Below, piece by piece: positions 1 to 6,544 of a stretch of 64,000 bases of DNA. The notes beneath the pieces were generated by a model, which saw only the letters and a list, made by a program, of their open reading frames with translations, was not told the origin of the DNA and did no database searches. The translations under genes were made by a program, and so were the position numbers. Position 1 is the stretch's first letter. Each line of letters begins with the position of its first letter. Origin of the DNA: JAWLEP01 sp964553045 (GTDB taxonomy: Bacteria; Fermentibacterota; Fermentibacteria; Fermentibacterales; JCC-6); contig CAZKJG010000006.1 of the NCBI GenBank assembly GCA_964553045.1, forward strand, positions 70,035-134,034. The letters run 5' to 3'.

Positions 1-1
1 G

Positions 2-484
2 GTTCGAATGCTCCGAGACCACGGTTCCAGCCGCAAGTACTACTACTCTATGGTGGGCCACAACTACCGCATGTCGGCCTTTCAGGGAGCCGTCCTGGGG
101 GTCAAGATCGATCGAATCCACGAGTGGAACGATGCCCGCAGGAGGGCGGCGAAGAGGTACGCCGACCTGCTGGCTGACCTGCCCCTGGAACTCCCCGCGC
201 AGCGGAAGGACTCCAGGCACGTCTACCACCTTTACCCGGTGCACCTGGAGCAAAGGGACCTGTTGCGGGAGTTCCTGGCCGACCGGGGAATAGCCTCGGG
301 CCTGCACTACCCTCTCCCGCTGCACGTGCAGCAGGCCTACGCACATCTGGGCTACTCGCGGGGGGACTTCCCGGTGGCGGAGTACAACAGCGACCGCAAC
401 CTGACCCTTCCGGTATTCCCGGAGATAACGGTCGAGCAGCAGCGGGCGGTGGCCGAAGCGATCGGGGAGTTCTACTCGGACTAG
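2..484 (+). CDS. DegT/DnrJ/EryC1/StrS-family aminotransferase, C-terminal part
   Basis: The gene enters the window already open and ends at a TAG, leaving about 160 C-terminal residues of a PLP-dependent sugar aminotransferase. The family makes amino sugars on nucleotide-sugar carriers for surface polysaccharide or glycans. Family-typical stretches visible are LRDHGSSRKYY and NYRMSAFQGAVLG near the left edge, HVYHLYPV in the middle, the GLHYPLPLHVQ loop, and LPVFPEITVEQ close to the end. The PLP-binding lysine lies upstream, outside the window, so the exact substrate class cannot be read. It converges on the small secreted-protein gene, with only 12 nt between the two stop codons. Confidence 0.9.
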   Translation, partial: VRMLRDHGSSRKYYYSMVGHNYRMSAFQGAVLGVKIDRIHEWNDARRRAAKRYADLLADLPLELPAQRKDSRHVYHLYPVHLEQRDLLREFLADRGIASGLHYPLPLHVQQAYAHLGYSRGDFPVAEYNSDRNLTLPVFPEITVEQQRAVAEAIGEFYSD

Positions 485-496
485 GCGAGGGTGCGA

Positions 497-874
497 CTAG
501 CGGCTCACCACGTAGGTATGGCCGAGTATCGAGCCTACTACCTGCCCTTCGGGCTGGCCGTCGCGAAGCCGCTGCAGGGCCTGGAGCACTCTGTCCGCAC
601 TCAGCCTCAGGAAGGCCCCGTCGATGCCCACCTGCAGCCCCACCACAGGCCAACCGGCGGCCACGCTGTCGGCCACCAGGTAGAAGATCCCGCCGTAGTG
701 CTTCAGCAGGGAGTCGCCCTCGGCGAGGGAACCCTCGATCTCCACCTGCAGCAGGCTGTCCCCCATGACGGCGGAGGTGGCCGGAATCCCCCGACCCCGA
801 AGGTCGTCTGCAAGACCGGCCCAGGACGCTCCAGCTACCAGGGCCAGGACCAGTGCTGCGGAAACCCTAGCCAC
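497..874 (-). CDS. Small secreted protein of unknown function
   Basis: About 125 residues, not recognised. I chose the GTG at 874-872 because AGGAG lies 4 nt upstream (883-879) and the product then begins directly with a signal peptide: Ala-Arg-Val, a hydrophobic core, and an Ala-Ser-Trp-Ala-Gly cleavage-like end. An in-frame ATG at 910 would add 12 residues but has no ribosome-binding site. The mature part is a single small domain, acidic at first, with a GIFYLVADSVAAGWPVVGLQ stretch that looks beta-rich. No cysteines or catalytic motifs stand out. It diverges from the gene at 1005; 130 nt separate the two starts. Periplasmic or surface location is inferred from the signal peptide. Confidence 0.55.
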   Translation of the reverse strand: MARVSAALVLALVAGASWAGLADDLRGRGIPATSAVMGDSLLQVEIEGSLAEGDSLLKHYGGIFYLVADSVAAGWPVVGLQVGIDGAFLRLSADRVLQALQRLRDGQPEGQVVGSILGHTYVVSR

Positions 875-969
875 CCGACTCCTTTCGAAACCACGCACGG
901 TATGCTTCATCGAGTAGATAGATAACACAGATAGCGGGGGCTGGAAAGATGGGAAGCTACGCTCCCCCG

Positions 970-998
970 TTGAGACCGCCGGCCGCCGCCGGTATATT
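970..998 (+). promoter_or_regulatory. Sigma-70-like promoter giving a probably leaderless mRNA
   Basis: TTGAGA (970-975) and TATATT (993-998) are separated by exactly 17 nt. The expected start of transcription, about 7 nt after the -10 box, falls on the ATG at 1005, and no Shine-Dalgarno precedes that ATG. This points to leaderless translation of the first gene of the pdx operon. Confidence 0.6.
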
Positions 999-1004
999 CG
1001 AATC

Positions 1005-1469
1005 ATGAATACGCTCACCGCCATCGTTCTGGCCGTGGCCCTTTCGGCCTCTTCCCCCGGGGGGGGCGAAGAGCTGGGAGTCCATGACCTGGCCCAGCTG
1101 TCGCGGGAGATGACTGGCCTGCTGGACGGTTACCTGGAGGCGGTTCCGGAATGCCCGCCCCGAGAGGACACACCCATCCGCCTGTGGCGGATGGACTCGG
1201 CGTGGCTGAGGGCGGGTGCGGTCTTCGAGGCGGTGATGGATACGGCTACCGCACCGGCGGGAGCCGGCCCGGTGGCCTGGAGGGCTTACACCCGCTCCTG
1301 TGGGGACCTCCTGGACGCCTACGCAGATGTGATGGAAGCATACCACGGCGGCCTTCCGGACAGCGTCGGAGCCGTGCGGCTGGAGAACGGAATTCTCACA
1401 GCCTGCAGCCTGTACGCCGCTCGGGAGGAGGCCCTTTTGGATCTACTGGAGGAAGAGGGACGGATATGA
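1005..1469 (+). CDS. Small secreted protein leading the pdx operon
   Basis: 154 residues, function not recognised. Residues 1-17 (MNTLTAIVLAVALSASS) form a short signal peptide, followed by a Pro-Gly-Gly-Gly turn and a mostly helical acidic body ending in a Leu/Glu-rich helix. Two cysteine pairs (VPECPP; SCGDLLD and LTACSLY) could form disulfides in the periplasm. The ATG is placed by the promoter at 970-998, which predicts a leaderless transcript. Its stop codon overlaps the start of pdxS in an ATGA, so translation of pdxS is probably coupled to it. Why a secreted protein should head a vitamin B6 operon is not known. Confidence 0.6.
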   Translation: MNTLTAIVLAVALSASSPGGGEELGVHDLAQLSREMTGLLDGYLEAVPECPPREDTPIRLWRMDSAWLRAGAVFEAVMDTATAPAGAGPVAWRAYTRSCGDLLDAYADVMEAYHGGLPDSVGAVRLENGILTACSLYAAREEALLDLLEEEGRI

Positions 1470-2359
1470 GCGAGAACAGAGACAGGGGTACCCTCAAGGT
1501 AAAGAGCGGGCATGCGCAGATGCTGAAGGGCGGGGTGATCATGGATGTGGTCACATCCGACCAGGCCCGGGTGGCGCAGCAGGCCGGGGCGGTGGCCGTC
1601 ATGGCTCTGGAACGCGTGCCGGCGGACATAAGGGCCCAGGGGGGAGTGGCCCGCATGTCCGACCCGGAGATCATCAGGTCCATACAGGACGCCGTTACCA
1701 TCCCGGTAATGGCGAAGTGCCGAATTGGTCACTTCGTCGAAGCCCAGGTCCTGCAGTCGCTGGGCGTGGACTTCGTCGACGAGTCGGAGGTTCTCACTCC
1801 CGCCGACGAGGCCAACCACGTGGACAAGTGGGCGTTCGACGTTCCCTTCGTCTGCGGCGCCACAAGCCTGGGAGAGGCCCTCAGACGCATAGGTGAGGGC
1901 GCGGCCATGATCAGGACCAAGGGCGAGGCGGGCACGGGGAACGTGGTGGAGGCGGTTCGTCACGCCAGGAGGGTACTGGGGCAGATCGGGCACGTACAGT
2001 CCGCGCCCCGGGGAGAGCTGATGTCCATCGCCAAGGAGATGGCGGCTCCCTTCCACCTCGTGGAGTTCGTCCATGAGAACGGAAGGCTGCCGGTTGTGAA
2101 CTTCGCCGCGGGCGGTGTCGCCACTCCCGCAGACGCGGCGATGATGATGCAGTTGGGCATGGATGGCGTCTTCGTGGGAAGCGGAATATTCAAAAGCGGC
2201 GATCCCGAGAAGAGGGCCAGGGCCATAGTGGAAGCGGTGAGCCAGCACCAGGACCCGAAGGTGATCGCCGAGGTCTCCTCGGGTCTGGGCGAGGCAATGG
2301 TAGGAATAAACATCTCCGAGATACCGCCCGAGGAGCGCATGGCCGAGCGGGGCTGGTAG
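1466..2359 (+). CDS. pdxS: Pyridoxal 5'-phosphate synthase, synthase subunit
   Basis: PdxS builds PLP from ribose 5-phosphate, glyceraldehyde 3-phosphate and ammonia supplied by PdxT, in the cytosolic PdxS12-PdxT12 complex. The 297-residue product has normal length. Expected residues are present: Asp27 in VIMDVV, Lys84 in VMAKCRIGH (substrate-imine lysine; the family usually has Ala after it, here Cys) and Lys152 in RTKGEAGTG (second lysine). The AAGGVATPADAAMMMQLG phosphate loop and the IFKSGDPEKRA segment are intact. The ATG at 1466 has GGAGGAAGAGG upstream and overlaps the preceding stop codon by ATGA; a much longer upstream reading frame is not needed. pdxT follows with no gap. Confidence 0.97.
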   Translation: MSENRDRGTLKVKSGHAQMLKGGVIMDVVTSDQARVAQQAGAVAVMALERVPADIRAQGGVARMSDPEIIRSIQDAVTIPVMAKCRIGHFVEAQVLQSLGVDFVDESEVLTPADEANHVDKWAFDVPFVCGATSLGEALRRIGEGAAMIRTKGEAGTGNVVEAVRHARRVLGQIGHVQSAPRGELMSIAKEMAAPFHLVEFVHENGRLPVVNFAAGGVATPADAAMMMQLGMDGVFVGSGIFKSGDPEKRARAIVEAVSQHQDPKVIAEVSSGLGEAMVGINISEIPPEERMAERGW

Positions 2360-2956
2360 TTGCAGGGCCTGGCGATAGGCGTGCTGGCCCTCCAGGGCGG
2401 CATCGCCGAGCACATGGACATGCTGCGCGCCGCCGGTGCGCGGCCGATGGCCGTGCGCCGAAGGGAGCACCTGCAGGACCTCTGCGGACTGATCCTGCCC
2501 GGCGGCGAGTCCACAGCCCTGATCAAGCTCATACACCGCTGGGACATGGCAGAGGCCATATCCGGCCTGGCCGACGCCGGCATTCCGCTCTGGGGCACCT
2601 GCGCCGGCGCGGTTCTGCTCAGCAGCAGGATATCCGAACGCGAGCACAGGATCGATCAGCCCAGCCTGGGCCTGGCACCTGTGCACGCCATCCGCAACCG
2701 CTTCGGCAGGCAGGTGGAAAGCTTTCAGGAACCGCTTGAGATAGCGGGCCTCGAGGGAGCCTTTCCCGGAGTCTTCATCCGGGCGCCGCTCCTTGAGCCC
2801 CTTGACGACTCGGTCGAGGTGCTGGCCTCGGTGGAGGAGGGCGCCGTATACCTTCGCTGCGGCCGGGTCTGGCTCTCCTCCTTCCATCCGGAGCTCACCC
2901 CGGACGACCGTCTTCACCGGAGGTTCTGCGAAGAGGCGGAGGATGCCGCTAAGTAG
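2360..2956 (+). CDS. pdxT: Pyridoxal 5'-phosphate synthase, glutaminase subunit
   Basis: PdxT hydrolyses glutamine and channels ammonia to PdxS. The 198-residue protein begins at a TTG directly after the pdxS TAG, so its translation depends on pdxS. The glutaminase triad is visible: nucleophile Cys81 in GTCAG, and His176 and Glu178 in FHPEL. LALQGGIAEH at the N-terminus and LILPGGEST (44-52) are family signatures, the latter forming the oxyanion loop. Class I amidotransferase fold, cytosolic. Its last 14 bases overlap the next gene, a DUF89 phosphatase, showing that all belong to one transcript. Confidence 0.96.
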   Translation: MQGLAIGVLALQGGIAEHMDMLRAAGARPMAVRRREHLQDLCGLILPGGESTALIKLIHRWDMAEAISGLADAGIPLWGTCAGAVLLSSRISEREHRIDQPSLGLAPVHAIRNRFGRQVESFQEPLEIAGLEGAFPGVFIRAPLLEPLDDSVEVLASVEEGAVYLRCGRVWLSSFHPELTPDDRLHRRFCEEAEDAAK

Positions 2957-3818
2957 CGACCGCCGCTGCCTGGAATGCTTTCGCCGCGGGTTCGGCGCTT
3001 TCTCGAAAGGGGGTTCCGCCGATCCCGGGCTAGTGCAGTCTGCCCTGAAGGAGGCGCTCGCGCTGGTGGCCGGCCGGCTTTCCCGGCACCCCCCGCCCGT
3101 TGCCGGCGCCCCGGGCTACGGCCTTCTCTGCAGACGACTCGGGGTATCCGACCTGTTCGCCAGGGAGAAGAGGGCGTTCACCGAAGGAATGCTGGCCGAG
3201 CTTCCGCGCATCCGCGCCGCCACAGGGGCCTCACCCGAGCCGGCCGCAGCGGCCCTGCGGGCGGGAACATGGGGAAACCTGCTGGACGTGGCACAGGGCC
3301 GCGATCTTCCCGCTCCCGCCGAGATGCTCGACCTCTTCGGCCGACCCCTGGCCATCGACCACACCGGCGAGTTCCTGCGGGAACTCCGGGGCGCCTCGAT
3401 GCTTCTGGTTCTGGGGGACAACGCGGGGGAAACCGTCCTGGACAGGCTCTTTCTGGAAACGGCGCGGCCGCAGGCGGATGTGTTCTACTCGGTCCGGCCC
3501 CAGCCGGTGATGAACGACGCCACCAGCCGCGACGCCGAGATGGCCGGCCTGCATCACCTTGCCGAGCTGGTGGAGACGGGCTGCGCCGCCCCTACCGTCA
3601 TGGCGGACATGATCGGCCCACGTCTCGCCGGACTGATGAAAGAGGCCGACCTGATCCTCTGCAAGGGTCAGGGAAATCTGGAGGGCCTGCTGGGAACATC
3701 CGACAGAAGGGTGTATTACTCATTCGTGGTCAAATGCGGTGTAATAGCGGATGCCGCCGGACTGCCGGAGGGAAGCGGCGTCTTCGCCCGCAGCACCCGC
3801 ATACCGCAGCGGAGGTAG
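2943..3818 (+). CDS. DUF89 family metal-dependent phosphatase (damage-control type)
   Basis: A 291-residue protein of the DUF89/ARMT1 family. Known members are Co/Ni/Mn-dependent phosphatases that remove harmful or side-product phosphometabolites. Seen here: the N-terminal cysteine motif CLECF, the metal-site motif LGDNAGETVLDRLFLE, QPVMNDATSRDAE, and ILCKGQGNLEGL near the end, all in family order. The ATG at 2943 lies inside the last codons of pdxT (14-nt overlap), so translation is probably coupled. This tight link to pdxST suggests, as inference, a substrate related to PLP synthesis such as a phosphorylated sugar or B6 side product; the actual substrate cannot be read from sequence. Confidence 0.85.
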   Translation: MPLSSDRRCLECFRRGFGAFSKGGSADPGLVQSALKEALALVAGRLSRHPPPVAGAPGYGLLCRRLGVSDLFAREKRAFTEGMLAELPRIRAATGASPEPAAAALRAGTWGNLLDVAQGRDLPAPAEMLDLFGRPLAIDHTGEFLRELRGASMLLVLGDNAGETVLDRLFLETARPQADVFYSVRPQPVMNDATSRDAEMAGLHHLAELVETGCAAPTVMADMIGPRLAGLMKEADLILCKGQGNLEGLLGTSDRRVYYSFVVKCGVIADAAGLPEGSGVFARSTRIPQRR

Positions 3819-3820
3819 CT

Positions 3821-4240
3821 ATGCCCATATACGAGTACTACTGCAAGGACTGCAACACCGTTTACCAGTTCCTGGTGAAGCGAATCGGAGAGGAGGCCCA
3901 TCCGGCCTGCCCCAGGTGCGGCCGGGAGGACCTCAAGCGGGTGATGAGCCGCTTCTCCACCAGGAGCAAGTCCTCGGTGGACCTCGGAGACCTCGAAGAC
4001 GATCCGGACCTTTCCGGGATCGACGAGAACGACCCCCGATCCATGGCCAGGGCAATCCGGGCCATGGCCGACGAGATGGGCGAGGACCTGGGGCCGGAGC
4101 TGAACGAGGCCATCTCGCGCCTGGAAGCCGGCGAGGACCCCGAGAAGATAGAGCGGGAGCTGGAGGAGATGGGTCTGGGCGAGGACATGTCCGGCCCCGG
4201 CGAGCCCCCCGCCTACGACCCGGGGATCTACGACGCCTGA
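3821..4240 (+). CDS. FmdB-type zinc-ribbon protein
   Basis: 139 residues. The N-terminal 40 residues form the FmdB/CxxC_CxxC_SSSS regulatory zinc ribbon, opening with MPIYEYYCKDC and carrying the pairs Cys8/Cys11 and Cys30/Cys33. The remainder is very acidic and helical (Asp-Asp-Pro-Asp, Glu-Glu-Met repeats) and ends with a Pro-Gly-Tyr-rich tail. GGAGG sits 5 nt before the ATG. The family is usually called a putative regulator, but its biochemical role is unproven. It is 2 nt downstream of the DUF89 stop and is the last gene of the pdx operon; the inverted repeat at 4244-4334 follows immediately and may end the transcript. Confidence 0.85.
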   Translation: MPIYEYYCKDCNTVYQFLVKRIGEEAHPACPRCGREDLKRVMSRFSTRSKSSVDLGDLEDDPDLSGIDENDPRSMARAIRAMADEMGEDLGPELNEAISRLEAGEDPEKIERELEEMGLGEDMSGPGEPPAYDPGIYDA

Positions 4241-4243
4241 AAA

Positions 4244-4334
4244 GGGGACGGAGGTATTTTAAATACTGAATAAACGGGATTCGACCGGGAAATGGTTGTT
4301 TCGTTTATTCTTGATTTAAAATACCTCCGTCCCC
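4244..4334. repeat. Long inverted repeat, REP-like, between convergent genes
   Basis: Two 33-nt arms (4244-4276 and 4302-4334) are inverted copies with about three mismatches, around a 25-nt loop. The outer part reads GGGGACGGAGGTATTTTAAA. The arm is AT-rich inside and GC-rich at the tip, quite unlike neighbouring codons. It lies between the fmdB-like stop and the hutH stop, so it could act as a two-way terminator, but its length and the partial copy at 41915 suggest a dispersed intergenic repeat. Confidence 0.75.
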
Positions 4335-4335
4335 A

Positions 4336-5853
4336 TTACAGGCCGGCCAGCAGGCGACTGAAGGCGCCCGCCTCTATCATCTCCTCCACGGCGTCGATGT
4401 CCCGGTCAAGAACGCGGTCCTCATCCAGTGCGGCCACCACGGAGCGTATCTGCTCGTAGGCTATTCCCGTACCCATGCCGAAGGCGCCGGCATCCACGAA
4501 CTCGTAGGCCTGAGCGGCACAGATCAGCTCGGTGGCGACTATCCTCCGCACGTTCTCCGTGATCTCCAGAGCGTGCCTGGCCGCCGCCGCGCCCATGGAG
4601 ACGTGATCCTCCTGGGAGGCACTCACCGGAATGCTGTCCGAGCTGGAGGGATGGCTGAGAACCTTGTTCTCGCTGGCCACGGAAGCGGCTGTGTACTGCG
4701 CGATCATGAAACCGGAGTTGACGCCGGGCTCCCGGGCCAGGAAAGCGGGCAGACCGCTCAGATCCGGATTCAGCAGCCGCTCGATCCTACGCTCCGAGAT
4801 GCTTCCCAGCTCCGACACGGCCAGGCCCAGGTGATCGGCCGCCAGCGCCACCGGCTGGCCGTGGAAGTTGCCGCCGCTGACGGCTCGGCCGTCCTCCATG
4901 AGAAGTGGATTGTCGGTAACCGACCGCAGCTCGATGGCCAGCACCGCCTCGACGTAGTCCATGGCGTCGCGACTGGCCCCGTGCACCTGCGGCGCACACC
5001 TCAGGGAGTAGGCATCCTGAACGCGGCTGCAGTTGCGGTGCGACTTCAGTATCTCGCTGGCCTGCATCATGGCGCGGACGTTCCGCCCTACGGCCATCGC
5101 CCCCTGGTGAGGCCGCAGGCCAACAAGCTCGGGGTCGAAAGCGGCGGTGGTTCCCATGAGGACCTCCAGCGACATGGACAGTGACACGTCGGCTGCGTCC
5201 GCCAGTCTGCGGCCCCGCAGAAGTGCTTCGGCGGCGGTGGCGGTAAGCACCTGCGTTCCGTTTATGAGGGCCAGACCCTCCTTTGCGCCGAGCTCGATGG
5301 GCTCCCTCTCGAGGATCTTCAGAGCGGTGGCACCGGACACCAGCTCCTCTCCGTGCACGCACTGCCCCTCGCCCAGCAGCGGCAGACAGAGATGCGCCAG
5401 GGGCGCGAGGTCCCCCGATGCGCCCAGCGAGCCCTTGGTGGGTACGGCCGGGAGTACGGGGCCGTTGAGGAAGGCCAGCATCTGCTCCACCGTCTCCCTC
5501 CGCGCACCGGAGCGCCCGCGGCACAGAGACGCTATCCTCAGAAAGAGCATCCCGCGCACCAGGTGCTCGGGAAACAGAGACCCGGTTCCGCAGGCGTGGC
5601 TCCTCAGGAGATTGCGCTGCAGCCTCCCCAGGCTCTCGGCATCGACCACGGTGTTCGCCAGACGACCGAATCCGGTATTGACGCCGTAAATGGCTCGATC
5701 ATCGCTGAGGTGGCCCTCGATCACCCGCCTGCCTTCCTCCAGCGCCTTCCGGGCTTCCGGCCCCAGTTCCACGGTCGCGCCCTCCATCACCTCCGCAAGC
5801 TCACCGAGAGAGGTGCCATCTCTGCCCACGACCACCTTTGCTTCATCCGACAT
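4336..5853 (-). CDS. hutH: Histidine ammonia-lyase
   Basis: Removes ammonia from histidine to give urocanate, the first step of histidine breakdown, in the cytosol. The 505-residue length is normal. The MIO prosthetic group would form from Ala145-Ser146-Gly147 in GSLGASGDLAPLAH. Other family motifs are IYGVNTGFG (catalytic Tyr), QRNLLRSHACG, SVTDNPL, SGGNFHGQ and SQEDHVSMG. The ATG at 5853 is preceded by GGGGAAGCAG; an upstream in-frame extension looks non-coding. hutU and hutI are not in the window, but the formiminotransferase-cyclodeaminase at 23871 could handle the last steps. It is transcribed away from groES. Confidence 0.97.
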   Translation of the reverse strand: MSDEAKVVVGRDGTSLGELAEVMEGATVELGPEARKALEEGRRVIEGHLSDDRAIYGVNTGFGRLANTVVDAESLGRLQRNLLRSHACGTGSLFPEHLVRGMLFLRIASLCRGRSGARRETVEQMLAFLNGPVLPAVPTKGSLGASGDLAPLAHLCLPLLGEGQCVHGEELVSGATALKILEREPIELGAKEGLALINGTQVLTATAAEALLRGRRLADAADVSLSMSLEVLMGTTAAFDPELVGLRPHQGAMAVGRNVRAMMQASEILKSHRNCSRVQDAYSLRCAPQVHGASRDAMDYVEAVLAIELRSVTDNPLLMEDGRAVSGGNFHGQPVALAADHLGLAVSELGSISERRIERLLNPDLSGLPAFLAREPGVNSGFMIAQYTAASVASENKVLSHPSSSDSIPVSASQEDHVSMGAAAARHALEITENVRRIVATELICAAQAYEFVDAGAFGMGTGIAYEQIRSVVAALDEDRVLDRDIDAVEEMIEAGAFSRLLAGL

Positions 5854-6204
5854 CTGCTTCCCCGATCCAGTGCTGCGGAATATTCCGTTCCGCCCCGCCA
5901 AGGTCCGCAAGCTCTTTTCAACTGTGGAATGATAAGTGCTGGCCGGCGGGGTGTGCCACCCCCGACAGGCGGTTGTGCCAATATGACTCAGGGTGGTTTC
6001 GGGCACCGTCGCCGCAGGCGACACGGGAAGCCGGCCATGCCCTTAACATTATGCTCTGCAAGTATTTGCAGCTAACTTCTTGCTCTGTGACACGGCTGGC
6101 ATACATCATGCTTCAATATGGGGCGAGTCGGAAGCTCAAGGCGCCGGGGTACACCTTTCCCCGGCAGAGTTCGGTTCGAGGAAAAGTGCTGAAAGGAGCA
6201 ACGC
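5854..6204. other. Intergenic region between divergent hutH and groES
   Basis: 351 nt without a convincing gene. Two short perfect palindromes stand out: CGGAATATTCCG (5876-5887), 23 nt before the hutH start, and CTGCAA-GTAT-TTGCAG (6056-6071) on the groES side. Either could be an operator. The CIRCE element (TTAGCACTC-N9-GAGTGCTAA) that often precedes groES is absent. I could not fix a good -35/-10 pair for either gene. Confidence 0.35.
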
Positions 6205-6504
6205 ATGGCGGAGAAGAAGGTGCGCCCGCTCTTCGACAGGATTCTTGTCAAGCGCGAGGAGCCGGAGGACGAGGTTCGCGGAGGGATCGTAATCCCCGAC
6301 ACGGCCAAGGAGAAGCCGCTGGAGGGCATCGTACGCGCCGTGGGCGAAGGCAAGCGCAACGAGAGCGGAGACGGCTTTTTCAAGCCCGCCGTATCCGAGG
6401 GTGACCGGGTTCTCATAGGCAAGTACTCCGGCACCGACGTAAAGATCGGCGGCGAGGAGTTCGTCATCGTCCGCGAGGACGACATACTCGCGGTGATTGA
6501 GTAA
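6205..6504 (+). CDS. groES: Co-chaperonin GroES
   Basis: 99 residues, typical length. GroES caps the GroEL folding chamber in the cytosol. The roof and core motifs VRPLFDRILVKREEPE, GGIVIPDTAKEKP (mobile loop), VSEGDRVLIGKYSGT and EEFVIVREDDILAVIE are all intact. AAAGGAG lies 7 nt before the ATG. groEL follows 40 nt downstream on the same strand, the usual groESL order. No CIRCE box is seen upstream, so heat-shock control, if present, must work differently, perhaps through the palindrome at 6056-6071. Confidence 0.98.
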   Translation: MAEKKVRPLFDRILVKREEPEDEVRGGIVIPDTAKEKPLEGIVRAVGEGKRNESGDGFFKPAVSEGDRVLIGKYSGTDVKIGGEEFVIVREDDILAVIE

Positions 6505-6544
6505 GCACAGCGCAAGGATAGACTGAAAGCGAGGGAGCACATCT

